DNA from: Aliamphritea ceti
Lineage (GTDB): Bacteria; Pseudomonadota; Gammaproteobacteria; Pseudomonadales; Balneatricaceae
Length of the DNA: 64,000 bases
Direction: 5' to 3'
NCBI RefSeq assembly: GCF_024347215.1
Contig: NZ_AP025282.1
Location: 1,178,001-1,242,000, forward strand
A program made the position numbers and the translations under genes. Each line of letters opens with the position of its first letter. Position 1 is the stretch's first letter. Shown here in pieces: positions 8,191 through 17,432 of this stretch. Below the pieces are notes generated by a model. That model did not search any database and had not been told where the DNA came from. It was given only the letters and a program-made list of their open reading frames with translations.

Positions 8191-9213
8191 TTAAGTTTCT
8201 TCCCTCGAAGTGAGTATATGTTTGTAACTATTTACCCGTTGACGACTGATTTTTTCTTCCTCAATGGCCTGTTTTATCGCGCATTGAGGTTCCTGCTCAT
8301 GCTGGCAATCGCGGAATTTGCACAGACCAAGAAAAGGTGTGAATTCGGTAAAGCCTTCGATGATGCGGTCTTTTTCAATATGCCAGAGGGCAAATTCCCG
8401 GATACCCGGTGAGTCGATCAGGTCGCCTCCATCAGGAAAGTGGAACAGGCGGGCAGTAGTTGTTGTGTGAGTACCTTTACGGGTCGACTCGGACAGAGCG
8501 CCGACTTTCAGATCAACGCCTGGCAGAAGGGCGTTAATCAGAGATGATTTTCCAACCCCTGACTGACCAACGAAGACGCTGATTCGGTCATTAAGAATGG
8601 CTTTAAGTTCGTCTAGCCTGTCTTCACTGGTACTGGAAACCTGGAGTACTTTGTAGCCGATGCCTGTGTAGAGGTTGATCATCTCTTCGATATACTGGCG
8701 GTTTTCGTCGTTAAGCAGATCTTGTTTGTTCACCAGTAAGATAGGCTCAATACCGCTGGCTTCTGCTGCGACCAGATAACGGTCGATCAGGTTGTAGTGG
8801 GGCGTGGGTTCAACCGCGATCGTGATAACGATGTGGTCAATATTCGCCGCGACGGGTTTCAGTTCGCCATGGTTATTTGGCCGCTGCAGGACTGACTGAC
8901 GTTCTTCAGTAGCTACCACAACGCCGTGCTCAGCACCGGCGCGCCAGATAACTTTATCGCCGGTAACCAGTGTGCTCAGGTTGGTGCGCATGTGGCAACG
9001 GAAAATTTCGCCACAGTGTTCGCCTTCCAGAGCTTCAACGTCTACCTGTCGGCCGAAGTGGGAAATGATCTGACCATGCTGTTCCGGTCCGAGATCGCCG
9101 CCTTCAAGCTCTTGATCGATATTGGAATTCTTTCGCTTTGCCCGTTCAGAACGTTCGTCTTGAATCTTTTGTATGCGCCACGCCTGACGGCGGGTGAGTT
9201 TACGTTTGGCCAT
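8191..9213 (-). CDS. rsgA: Ribosome small subunit-dependent GTPase A
   Basis: Circularly permuted GTPase that checks late maturation of the 30S subunit. Order of parts: basic N-terminal tail, OB fold, then the permuted G domain with NKQD (LLVNKQDLLND), the P-loop GQSGVGKSS and DSPGIREF. Last comes the zinc-binding C-terminus (C-x5-C-x-H-x5-C in LCKFRDCQHEQEPQCAIK). Length is 340 residues, matching E. coli (350). It is divergent from orn, as in E. coli. The ATG follows a normal leader, and a 101-bp gap separates it from the HDOD gene. Confidence 0.95.
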   Translation of the reverse strand: MAKRKLTRRQAWRIQKIQDERSERAKRKNSNIDQELEGGDLGPEQHGQIISHFGRQVDVEALEGEHCGEIFRCHMRTNLSTLVTGDKVIWRAGAEHGVVVATEERQSVLQRPNNHGELKPVAANIDHIVITIAVEPTPHYNLIDRYLVAAEASGIEPILLVNKQDLLNDENRQYIEEMINLYTGIGYKVLQVSSTSEDRLDELKAILNDRISVFVGQSGVGKSSLINALLPGVDLKVGALSESTRKGTHTTTTARLFHFPDGGDLIDSPGIREFALWHIEKDRIIEGFTEFTPFLGLCKFRDCQHEQEPQCAIKQAIEEEKISRQRVNSYKHILTSREET

Positions 9214-9310
9214 TAAGTTTGTTGCGCCGTATAGATGCAGTGGGATCTGATTATATTTTGGGCGCTGAAAAGAAGTTTTTTTATCACTACAGATGTTATG
9301 CAGATAGTTT

Positions 9311-9339
9311 TTCAGCGGCCTGCTAAGGTATTCTATAAC
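9311..9339 (+). promoter_or_regulatory. Possible sigma70 promoter for orn
   Basis: Hexamers TTCAGC (9311-9316) and TATAAC (9334-9339) are spaced by 17 bp and lie about 40 bp before the orn start. The -35 match is weak, so this is a candidate only. Confidence 0.35.
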
Positions 9340-9380
9340 ACTTTTAAATAACAGTGCTGAAATCTAAGGGGAATTGCCGT

Positions 9381-9923
9381 ATGTCTAGGCAAGATAATCT
9401 TATCTGGATCGATCTGGAAATGACCGGCCTTGATCCGGAACAAGAACGTATTATCGAGATTGCCACTATTGTGACTGATGCGGATCTGAATATTTTGGCG
9501 CTGGGGCCAAGTCTGGTGGTACATCAGTCTGATGAACTTCTGGATGCGATGGATGACTGGTGTACTAATCAACATGGCGGTTCAGGTCTGACTGCCCGGG
9601 TGAAGGCATCATCAATCAGTGAGCGTCAGGCTGAAGAAGAAACCATTGAGTTTGTTAAAAAATACGTTGATAGCGGTGCTTCGCCGATCTGTGGTAACAG
9701 CATCGGTCAGGATCGCCGCTTTCTGGTGAAATACATGCCTGAGCTTGAAGGCTATTTCCATTACCGTAATCTGGATGTCAGCAGCATTAAAGAACTGGCG
9801 CGTCGCTGGCGGCCTGAAGTGCTGAATGGTGTAGCGAAAAAGGGCTCTCATTTAGCGATGGATGACATTAAAGATTCTATCAATGAATTGAAACATTACC
9901 GGGAACACTTCTTTAATTTGTGA
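9381..9923 (+). CDS. orn: Oligoribonuclease
   Basis: DEDDh-type 3'-5' exoribonuclease that degrades 2-5 nt RNAs and, with c-di-GMP enzymes, the dinucleotide pGpG. Exonuclease motif I (WIDLEMTGLDPE), motif II around NSIGQDRRFL and motif III (KGSHLAMDDIKDS) are all present. The ATG at 9381 follows an AAGGGGA ribosome site and gives 180 residues, the usual length (181 in E. coli). The longer reading from 9354 would begin ahead of this site and is not supported. It is divergent from rsgA. The pGpG-clearing role is relevant because a GGDEF-EAL protein is encoded later in the window. Confidence 0.96.
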   Translation: MSRQDNLIWIDLEMTGLDPEQERIIEIATIVTDADLNILALGPSLVVHQSDELLDAMDDWCTNQHGGSGLTARVKASSISERQAEEETIEFVKKYVDSGASPICGNSIGQDRRFLVKYMPELEGYFHYRNLDVSSIKELARRWRPEVLNGVAKKGSHLAMDDIKDSINELKHYREHFFNL

Positions 9924-10414
9924 TCTGGTGAAGTTATTCACAGCTGTGACCGATGCCCAAAATGAGTATCTTAAACTTTAGAATGAGTGAGTGCTAATTT
10001 AGCGGTTTAATATTTACGGTTATGGATGTATTTATTTCTTTTATTTCAATGGCTAAGCTTTACTAAGTAGCTTTTGTTTTATGTCTAAACCCCGGCTTCT
10101 CCGGGGTTTATTTTTTGATAAAGCCATTTTGGTCTGATTTACAGCAAATTTCTGCGTTCCTGCAGGGTTTCTATTTTTTTTTAAACAGGGTTTATTAATA
10201 GTCATCTGTTCGGTGTGCTTGAGGGAGCCTGCCTGAACAATATGAATGTTGTTGTGTCCGCTTCATTTAGATTCATAAAACAATAAATCTCAGCCGGACG
10301 CTGGTGAAGTGACATATGGACGTGCGTAACTGTGGCTGTTTTCGGGCTGGGTGTTTCGTGTAACTGTCTGCGTAACATTCCCTGTCGGCGGCTTCGAGTA
10401 TTGAGAGAAGCAGT
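9924..10414. other. 491-bp intergenic region between orn and the chemoreceptor gene
   Basis: No credible gene. It holds one clear terminator (10087-10116) and AT-rich DNA with several T-runs. I looked for a sigma28 promoter before the chemoreceptor: TAAA (10276) and GCCGGACG (10293) occur, but they are only 13 bp apart and poorly matched. Confidence 0.6.
10087..10116 (+). terminator. Rho-independent terminator downstream of orn
   Basis: Perfect stem AAACCCCGG / CCGGGGTTT with loop CTTCT, followed by a run of T. It lies about 165 bp past the orn stop codon. Confidence 0.8.
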
Positions 10415-12733
10415 ATGACGATCAAGACACGTATCTTACTGGCCATTGTATCTATTGGCATTATTCCACTGATCTGCGCCAGTGCAGTTGTAATGTATGC
10501 CACCTCCAATGAAGTCAATGTCGCCCTTGATGACGCGGCGTCTGCAAAGCTGATAGCTGTGCGGGAAATGAAAAAAGACCAGCTTGTCAGCTATATCAGT
10601 GATCTGAAAAATCTGGTGAAAAGCATTGCTGCCAATGAACAAACGGTGGTGGCTACCGGGTATTTTTCCAGCTCTTTTGATTTAAATAAAAAAGTAGACG
10701 CTGAGCAGCAGCAAAGCCTGGATAGCTTTTATAGTGGTGCCTTTACGAATGAGTTTAAGCAAAGAGACCCGGGTTTTGACGTGGCAAACTCAACGAATGC
10801 TCAGGGGGCTCTGGATGATGCAGCACGTTATTTTCAGATGCGTTATATCAGTACTAACCCAAATCCACTGGGGGCTAAACAGTCGTTAGATCAGGCAAAA
10901 AAAGTTACTAAGTTTAATGCCCGCTACGATCTTTACCATTCGCAGTATCATCCTGGTTTGCGCCGTTTACAGGAGGAGTTTGGCTTTCCGGATGTGCTGA
11001 TAGTCAGCCCGGAAGGTCGGGTTGTGTATTCTGTTGCGAAGAACGTTGATTACGCGACTGATTTATCTGCAGGTAATGACAGTGGTTTGATCCAGGCGTG
11101 GAATCAGGCTAAAGATGCAGCGGCTGGCCAGGTGTTTCTGACGGATATCAATACTTACTTCGCTGACTTCGGAACCCCTGCAGCATTCCTTTCTTCACCG
11201 GTTTTTGAAAAAGATAAGAATATCGGTACTTTGATTGTGCGTTTGCCTGTAGAGCGGGTAACGCTTGCGCTGACCAGTAATAAGCATTGGGCAGATGTGG
11301 GTTTAGGTCAGAGTGGAGAGGTGTATCTGGTTGGTGATGATCAGCGTTTACGTACCGATAGCCGGCGTTTAATTGAGTCTCCAGATAAATACCTGAGTGA
11401 AATTACAGTGACTGGCTGGCAGGACAGCGTTGAGCAGATTCAGAATCGCCGTACCGGTGTGGCGCTGCAGAAAGTTAGCTCAGAAAGTGTTGCGTCAGCT
11501 TTGCAGGGGAATTCGGGTGTTATCCGCACGCAGGGTTATTACGGCGAAGAGGTGCTTTCCGCTTTTACAGCACTGGAAATTGACGGCTTACGATGGGCGC
11601 TGATTTCAGAAATGAGCAGCGCAGAAGCATTCGTCAGTGAAGAGCAGATACTGGGTTCTATTACCCGTACCAGTGGTGTTGTGGTGCTGGTGGTTCTGGT
11701 GGCTGCAATTCTGTTTGGTTTGTTATTGTCGCGGTTATTGGTTAATCCACTGCGTGAACTGGTTACCTCATTTCAGGAAATCGCTGAAGGCGATGGTGAT
11801 CTGACAACTCAGTTGGCAAGCGCGGAACGTAAGGATGAAATCGGTGAGTTAGCAACTGCTTTTAATGCTTTTGTCGCCAATATTCGTGATGTTGTTGCAC
11901 AGGCAAGTGAAACGGCAGAAAGCCTGACAGCTGTTACTAATCAGCTGGCGCAGCAGTCCGGTGATACTGCCTCCCGTATGGGGCAGCAACGTTCAATGAG
12001 TGAATTGATTGTAACTGCCATGACGGAGTTTTCGTATTCGATTGATCATGTTGCTCAGAGTAGTAATGAAACACTTAATGCAATGGTCAGTGCCGGTGAG
12101 AAAATGGTCAGCGGCGCCGATAATGCACAGCGTTCTGTAGGTGAAATTGACCAGCTGGTTGGCTTTACCCGGGAGTCGGCTGATTCGATTAATGCGCTTT
12201 CCGGCGAAATTGATCAGGTTAGCTCGATTCTAGATGTCATTAATGACATTGCTAAACAAACCAGTTTGCTGGCATTGAATGCGGCAATAGAAGCTGCCCG
12301 CGCCGGTGAGCAGGGGCGTGGTTTTGCGGTGGTAGCTGACGAGGTGCGTACATTGTCTTCACGGACCCAGGAAGCCACTGTGAATATTCAGGAAACAATG
12401 GAGAAGTTACGGGAAACCGCGGATGACTCTGTGCGTCGGGTTGAGAACTCTATGGAGAATGCTGAGCGTGGCATTGCCATGGTTAATGAAACAGCAACGG
12501 AACTGGATGAAACTAAGCGTCTGATGGCGGATGTTGAAGCAATGCAAACGCAGATTGCTACAGCAGTTAATGAGCAACTGGATGTTATTAAAGATATCGA
12601 AAAGAATGCAGTTGAGATTGATACCTTATCTGAGACAACCCTGGATAGCGCTCAGGAGTCCGCCGGGGATACCGATAAATTAAGCCAGATGGCTGATCGG
12701 CTGCACAGTCTGGTTGGGCGGTTTAAAACCTGA
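10415..12733 (+). CDS. Methyl-accepting chemotaxis protein
   Basis: A 772-residue inner-membrane chemoreceptor. A first membrane helix (about 7-29) is followed by a large periplasmic sensor of about 370 residues, probably dCache-like. A second helix follows (about 418-440, VVVLVVLVAAILFGLLLSRLL), then a HAMP domain (NPLRELVTSFQEIAEGDGDL). The long coiled-coil signalling domain contains the conserved hairpin tip (DVINDIAKQTSLLALNAAIE, then RGFAVVADEVRTL). There is no C-terminal NWETF-type pentapeptide for CheR. The ligand is unknown. It stands alone, without che genes nearby. The ATG follows GAGAAGCAG, a moderate ribosome site. Confidence 0.93.
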   Translation: MTIKTRILLAIVSIGIIPLICASAVVMYATSNEVNVALDDAASAKLIAVREMKKDQLVSYISDLKNLVKSIAANEQTVVATGYFSSSFDLNKKVDAEQQQSLDSFYSGAFTNEFKQRDPGFDVANSTNAQGALDDAARYFQMRYISTNPNPLGAKQSLDQAKKVTKFNARYDLYHSQYHPGLRRLQEEFGFPDVLIVSPEGRVVYSVAKNVDYATDLSAGNDSGLIQAWNQAKDAAAGQVFLTDINTYFADFGTPAAFLSSPVFEKDKNIGTLIVRLPVERVTLALTSNKHWADVGLGQSGEVYLVGDDQRLRTDSRRLIESPDKYLSEITVTGWQDSVEQIQNRRTGVALQKVSSESVASALQGNSGVIRTQGYYGEEVLSAFTALEIDGLRWALISEMSSAEAFVSEEQILGSITRTSGVVVLVVLVAAILFGLLLSRLLVNPLRELVTSFQEIAEGDGDLTTQLASAERKDEIGELATAFNAFVANIRDVVAQASETAESLTAVTNQLAQQSGDTASRMGQQRSMSELIVTAMTEFSYSIDHVAQSSNETLNAMVSAGEKMVSGADNAQRSVGEIDQLVGFTRESADSINALSGEIDQVSSILDVINDIAKQTSLLALNAAIEAARAGEQGRGFAVVADEVRTLSSRTQEATVNIQETMEKLRETADDSVRRVENSMENAERGIAMVNETATELDETKRLMADVEAMQTQIATAVNEQLDVIKDIEKNAVEIDTLSETTLDSAQESAGDTDKLSQMADRLHSLVGRFKT

Positions 12734-12774
12734 TTGTCGACTGTTCTGTCAGAGTAAAGCGTTAACGCATAGTA

Positions 12775-13908
12775 TCAGTCGGCCAGTTTGGCTGCTCGCG
12801 GATGCTCAGCAATTGGCAGAACAGTTACTGTATCTGTCTCGCGGGCATCCAGGTTATCCAGTGCCCATTGCGCATGTTCTTTCACCAGATCATTGGTAGT
12901 GGGGGTGCTTAACAGCGCTTGCAGTGCGAGTCGTGATTCAGGGCTGCTAACGCCGTTGCCCAGTGCAACTGCTATATTACGTTGCCAGCCCTGATAACCA
13001 CTTCGACGAATAGCGGAGCCTTCGGTGCGTTTCAGAAATGTAGCTTCATCCCAGCTAAGTAATTCTGTGAGAGCTTTGTCATCCAGTCCGTGGCGGGGTT
13101 TAAAGTCGTCTTCAGCGGACGATTGGGCAAAACGGTTCCAGGGGCAGATCAGTTGACAGTCATCACAACCAAAAATTCTGTTGCCCATTAGCGGGCGCAG
13201 TTCTAAGGGTATGCTGCCGTTAAATTCAATGGTCAGATAGGAAATGCAGCGGCGGGCGTCGACGACGTATGGCTCGACAATTGCTTTGGTAGGGCAAACA
13301 TCAATACAGGCCTGGCATTTTCCGCAGTGTTCTTCAGTGTAAGGGTCATCGACTGGTAACGGCAGATCAACAAACAGTTCTCCTAACAGAAACCAGGAAC
13401 CGGCTTCTCTGTTGAGGATAAGACTATGTTTACCTTGCCAGCCAATACCTGCCTTTCTGGCCAGTGGGCGTTCCAGCACCGGAGCGCTGTCGACAAAGGC
13501 CCGGTAACCGAACTCACCGATTAAGGCTTCAATGTCTTTACCCAGCCGGGTGAGGCGCTTGCGCATCAGCTTGTGATAATCGCGGCCCATGGTGTAGCGG
13601 GAGATATAGGCTTTTTCCGGATTCTTAAGAATCCTGAGGGTTTGAATATCCGGCGGCAGGCAGTTCATCCTGACACAGATAACCCGTCGGGTACCTTCTA
13701 CCAGTAACGCTGGATCAAGACGTTTATCGATATTGTTTTCCAGATAGCCCATTTCACCGTGATAACCTTTTTTCAGCCAGCGGTGATAAGCGTCTGACTC
13801 AGGCATTACATTGGTGTCACTGATGCCGCATTGTTGAAAACCATGCGTGAGTGCTGCTGCTTTAATGGCCTGACTGAGGTCGGCGAGTGATTTCGAATCT
13901 TGATTCAT
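12775..13908 (-). CDS. queG: Epoxyqueuosine reductase
   Basis: Last step of queuosine synthesis: reduces epoxyqueuosine to queuosine at position 34 of GUN-anticodon tRNAs, using cobalamin and two [4Fe-4S] clusters. The ferredoxin-like cluster motifs are visible (CGKCQACIDVCPTKA, then FGCDDCQLICPWN). The N-terminal cobalamin-binding region starts ALTHGFQQCGISD. The ATG at 13908 gives 377 residues and aligns with the start of E. coli QueG. A TTG at 13962 would add 18 residues without homology. It is divergent from nnr, as in E. coli, with only 44 bp between the two starts, so their promoters must overlap. Confidence 0.95.
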   Translation of the reverse strand: MNQDSKSLADLSQAIKAAALTHGFQQCGISDTNVMPESDAYHRWLKKGYHGEMGYLENNIDKRLDPALLVEGTRRVICVRMNCLPPDIQTLRILKNPEKAYISRYTMGRDYHKLMRKRLTRLGKDIEALIGEFGYRAFVDSAPVLERPLARKAGIGWQGKHSLILNREAGSWFLLGELFVDLPLPVDDPYTEEHCGKCQACIDVCPTKAIVEPYVVDARRCISYLTIEFNGSIPLELRPLMGNRIFGCDDCQLICPWNRFAQSSAEDDFKPRHGLDDKALTELLSWDEATFLKRTEGSAIRRSGYQGWQRNIAVALGNGVSSPESRLALQALLSTPTTNDLVKEHAQWALDNLDARETDTVTVLPIAEHPRAAKLAD

Positions 13909-13952
13909 TATGGCTAAGTCGTGGTAGCTGTTTTTACTGTAGGTTGGATATA

Positions 13953-15512
13953 ATGAAGCCAAATTCCCAGTCGAGATCAGATATCGTGGCTAAGTCTTCG
14001 CAATTACCCGCTGCATTATACACAGCTGAACTGACCCGGGCACTGGATGCTGCGGCGATCAGTGCCGGAATGCCAGGTTTCAAACTGATGTTGCGGGCCG
14101 GACATGTCGCTTTTGACCGCCTGATGCATCAGTGGCCGGAGGTTAGTTCATTAAGCATTCTCTGTGGTACCGGTAATAATGGTGGCGATGGCTTTGTCAT
14201 GGCCGCATTAGCGCAGCAACAGGGAATTCAGGTGCAGGTGATCTGTGTTGCCCGGATGGATGATTTTTCCGTACAACTGCGGGGTGAAGCTCGTCAGGCA
14301 TATGACTGGATGTGTGATCAGGGTGTTGAGTGCCACCGTTATCGTTTGGGTATGTCTTTGCAGGGTGATGTCATTGTTGATGCGTTATTAGGCACAGGTT
14401 TAAGTGGCGTCGTTGCGGAGCCTTTTGTTGGTGCTATCCGGCAGATAAACCTGGAGGGTAAGCCGGTCCTTTCGGTGGATATACCTTCCGGTTTATGCAG
14501 CGATACCGGCGCGGTATTAGGTGATGCTGTACGCGCTGATCATACGGTTACTTTTATCGGTATGAAGCAAGGCATGTTGACCCATGAAGGTGTGGATCAC
14601 TGTGGGTATCTGCATTTCGACAGTCTGCGTATTTCTGACGATATCTATGAGTCTATTCCTGTCAGTGGCTTCAGAACCTGTAAGGATGATCTGGCTGAGC
14701 TCTTGCCTGCACGGGGTACATCCAGTCATAAAGGCCATTTTGGACATGTGCTGGTGATCGGTGGTGATCATGGCATGGGTGGTGCTGCGATTATGGCTGC
14801 TCAGGCAGCTGGCAGAAGTGGCGCTGGCCTGGTGACCCTGGCAACCCGGTCGGAACATGTCACAGCAGCGCTGACCAGAGCGCCGGAGGTTATGGCGCAT
14901 GGGGTGCGAAGCGGGCATGATCTCGCGGCGTTAATTGAGCGAGCGTCAGTCGTGGTTGTCGGGCCAGGCTTAGGGCAGAGCGCATGGGGGGAGCAGTTGT
15001 TAATGGCAGTGTTGGATAACTGTCGGGCGGATAAAAAACCGTTGGTGATGGATGCTGATGCGCTAAATCTGTTAGTCATAAATGAAAAGCTTGATGGCAC
15101 AATGCATTCAAATTGGTTACTAACTCCGCATCCGGGTGAGGCCGGACGTTTGCTTGAAACCTCCGCTGCCAAAGTACAGGTCAATCGCTTTGCTGCAGCA
15201 GAAGCTTTACAGGACCGCTTTGGCGGAACTCTGGTGCTGAAGGGGGCTGGCACGCTGAGTTGTGATGGTGATGCTATGCATTTGTGTTCAGCAGGTAATC
15301 CCGGGATGGCAACAGGTGGTATGGGGGATGTTCTCAGTGGCATCGTCGGTGCGTTGCTGGCGCAGGGGCTGGAATATATAGATGCTGCCCGTCTTGGGGT
15401 ATATATACACGCAAAAGCGGCTGATGAGGCGGCAAAAGATGGTCAGCGAGGTATGCAAGCCACTGATCTGTTGGCACAATTACCGAAAGTTGTTAACGTT
15501 TCCCCAAAATGA
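13953..15512 (+). CDS. nnr: Bifunctional NAD(P)H-hydrate epimerase/dehydratase
   Basis: Repairs damaged NAD(P)H hydrates. The N-terminal YjeF epimerase domain (about 20-225) has GTGNNGGDGFVMA and VDALLGTGLSG. The C-terminal ADP-dependent dehydratase domain (about 245-505) has GDHGMGGAAIMAAQA, GPGLGQSAWG, LTPHPGEAGRL and GNPGMATGGMGDVLSG. The ATG at 13953 gives 519 residues, like E. coli Nnr (515). It heads the block nnr-tsaE-amiB-mutL-miaA-hfq-hflX-hflKC, and its stop overlaps tsaE by 4 bp. The ribosome site is weak (TAGGTTGG). Confidence 0.95.
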   Translation: MKPNSQSRSDIVAKSSQLPAALYTAELTRALDAAAISAGMPGFKLMLRAGHVAFDRLMHQWPEVSSLSILCGTGNNGGDGFVMAALAQQQGIQVQVICVARMDDFSVQLRGEARQAYDWMCDQGVECHRYRLGMSLQGDVIVDALLGTGLSGVVAEPFVGAIRQINLEGKPVLSVDIPSGLCSDTGAVLGDAVRADHTVTFIGMKQGMLTHEGVDHCGYLHFDSLRISDDIYESIPVSGFRTCKDDLAELLPARGTSSHKGHFGHVLVIGGDHGMGGAAIMAAQAAGRSGAGLVTLATRSEHVTAALTRAPEVMAHGVRSGHDLAALIERASVVVVGPGLGQSAWGEQLLMAVLDNCRADKKPLVMDADALNLLVINEKLDGTMHSNWLLTPHPGEAGRLLETSAAKVQVNRFAAAEALQDRFGGTLVLKGAGTLSCDGDAMHLCSAGNPGMATGGMGDVLSGIVGALLAQGLEYIDAARLGVYIHAKAADEAAKDGQRGMQATDLLAQLPKVVNVSPK

Positions 15513-16015
15513 CAGATAGATTAAAGGGTGTAAGTAAGGTGTCAGGTGACCAACTGCAAAGTTTTTTTATCGCTGACGAAGCTGCCATGGTGGCTTTTGG
15601 TGGCAGTTTAGCGGCGTCAGGTTTAGGTGGAGTGGTCTTCCTGAATGGTGATTTGGGTATGGGTAAAACGACTCTGTGCCGTGGCATTATTCAAAGTGCC
15701 GGTCATCAAGGTGCGGTTAAGAGTCCTACCTACACATTAGTAGAACCATATGAGCTGGAGGATCGGGATATTTATCATTTCGATCTTTACCGGTTGGGTG
15801 ATCCTGAAGAGCTTGAGTATTTTGGCGTCCGTGATTACTTCCATGATAATGCGCTTTGTCTTATCGAGTGGCCGGAAAAAGGTGAGGGCGTTTTACCGCC
15901 GGCAGACATGTTACTGAATATTACTGTGCAGAACGAAGGCCGTCTGATTGAGTTGCAGCCGCAGACGTTAAAAGGTCAGCAATTGTTGGCAAATCTGCAA
16001 TTTGATAGCGAGTGA
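15509..16015 (+). CDS. tsaE: tRNA t6A biosynthesis ATPase TsaE
   Basis: ATPase partner of TsaB and TsaD in making N6-threonylcarbamoyladenosine at A37 of ANN-decoding tRNAs. The Walker A motif is GDLGMGKTT. The switch-like region SPTYTLVEPYE and the IYHFDLYRL and LCLIEWPEKG motifs are typical. Length is 168 residues (153 in E. coli), with an extra 15 or so at the N-terminus. The ATG overlaps the nnr stop (ATGA), which indicates translational coupling. Confidence 0.95.
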   Translation: MTDRLKGVSKVSGDQLQSFFIADEAAMVAFGGSLAASGLGGVVFLNGDLGMGKTTLCRGIIQSAGHQGAVKSPTYTLVEPYELEDRDIYHFDLYRLGDPEELEYFGVRDYFHDNALCLIEWPEKGEGVLPPADMLLNITVQNEGRLIELQPQTLKGQQLLANLQFDSE

Positions 16016-16017
16016 AG

Positions 16018-17391
16018 ATGAAACTGAATATGTTGCGTGTGTCCCGTTTTGCCCTGCAGCTTGCGAGCTTAAGCCTGATCTCACTGTGCTTGTTTGTTTC
16101 TGTGGGAGTGAATGCGGCTGATGTTAAGAACGTACGTTTGTGGATTGCACCGGATCATGCCCGTTTAGTTTTTGATCTCAGTAAAAGCGCTAATCATAAG
16201 TTGTTCACGCTAAAGAACCCCGACCGTATCGTGTTGGATGTGGAAAATTCCAAATTTACTGCAGATCTTAAACAGCTGAACCTCACCAAGAGTCCTGTGC
16301 AACGTATCCGTAGTGGTGCGAAAGATAAAAAAAATCTGCGCATTGTGTTGGATCTGAAGTCGGATGTTCGAGCAAAAAGCTTCGCGCTAAGCCCGAATGA
16401 TAAGTATGGTCACCGTTTGGTTGTCGATTTATATCAGCCCGAAAAAGTCGCTGAGACGGTGAAAACTGCTACGGCAAATAACCCTGATAAATTACGTAAT
16501 GTGGTAATCGCCATTGATGCTGGTCATGGTGGTGATGATCCTGGGGCTGTTGGCCCGCGGGGTGAAAGAGAAAAAGATGTGGTTCTGGGGATTGCCCGGG
16601 AACTGAAGAAACTGCTGAAAAAAGAACCCGGTTTTACACCGCAGCTGACCCGTGACGGAGATTACTACATCAGCTTGCGAAGTCGCACCAGCCGGGCGCG
16701 GAAAAATAACGCTGATATGTTTGTTTCTATCCATGCAGATGGCTTCAAGGATAAACGGGCGAAAGGTGCCTCTGTGTGGGTGTTGTCCCCGCGGGGAGCA
16801 AGCAGTGAAATGGGACGCTGGCTGGCTAAACGGGAAAATAGCACCGATTTGATTGGTGGTGTTGGCAGTGTCAGTCTTGAAGATAAAGATGATGTCCTGG
16901 CAAAAGTATTGCTGGATATGTCGATGACTGCGAGTCGTAGCGACAGCAGGGTAATTGCTGAAACAGTTCACAAGAATATGAGCCGCTTTGCCAAAATGCA
17001 TAAGAAGCGGGTGGAACAGGCTGGATTCGTTGTACTCAAATCCCCAGATATTCCGTCGATTTTGGTTGAAACGGGTTTTATTACTAATCCTGATGAAGCC
17101 AGAAAACTAAAGTCAAAGTCCTATCAGAAGAAAATGGCGCAAGCGATTTTTGCTGGTATTAAAGCCCACTTTGTTTCCAAACCGCCGGCGCTGACTTACC
17201 TAGCCTGGCAGAAACAGGGTGGCAGCAAGCGTAAAGCGACTGCTGGAAAATATAAGGTTGTCAGAGGCGATACTTTATCGGTGATTGCCCGTCGTAACGG
17301 TGTATCAATGACAGCGTTACGTAAAGCTAACGGCCTGAAAAATGCGGATCATATCCGTGTTGGTCAGGTGCTGCAAATTCCAACCAGTTGA
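16018..17391 (+). CDS. amiB: N-acetylmuramoyl-L-alanine amidase (AmiB type) with LysM
   Basis: Periplasmic zinc amidase that splits peptide side chains from peptidoglycan during daughter-cell separation. Order: signal peptide (about 1-30, ending near GVNAADV), AMIN domain (about 35-125) for septal targeting, then the Amidase_3 domain. Its zinc ligands are visible in IDAGHGGDDPGAVG, then an E, then SIHADGF, with catalytic Glu in LVETGFITNP. A C-terminal LysM domain (KYKVVRGDTLSVIARRNG) binds glycan. The ATG at 16018 or the GTG at 16012, which overlaps the tsaE stop, could start it. In E. coli amiB also precedes mutL. EnvC/NlpD-type activation is inferred from the family. Confidence 0.93.
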   Translation: MKLNMLRVSRFALQLASLSLISLCLFVSVGVNAADVKNVRLWIAPDHARLVFDLSKSANHKLFTLKNPDRIVLDVENSKFTADLKQLNLTKSPVQRIRSGAKDKKNLRIVLDLKSDVRAKSFALSPNDKYGHRLVVDLYQPEKVAETVKTATANNPDKLRNVVIAIDAGHGGDDPGAVGPRGEREKDVVLGIARELKKLLKKEPGFTPQLTRDGDYYISLRSRTSRARKNNADMFVSIHADGFKDKRAKGASVWVLSPRGASSEMGRWLAKRENSTDLIGGVGSVSLEDKDDVLAKVLLDMSMTASRSDSRVIAETVHKNMSRFAKMHKKRVEQAGFVVLKSPDIPSILVETGFITNPDEARKLKSKSYQKKMAQAIFAGIKAHFVSKPPALTYLAWQKQGGSKRKATAGKYKVVRGDTLSVIARRNGVSMTALRKANGLKNADHIRVGQVLQIPTS

Positions 17392-17432
17392 TAACTGCTG
17401 ATAAAATTCTATTCCGGTACCGAGTGTAATTT

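Noticed and set aside
10276..10300. Possible sigma28 promoter ahead of the chemoreceptor gene
   Set aside because: TAAA and GCCGGACG are only 13 bp apart and the second element deviates from GCCGATAA.
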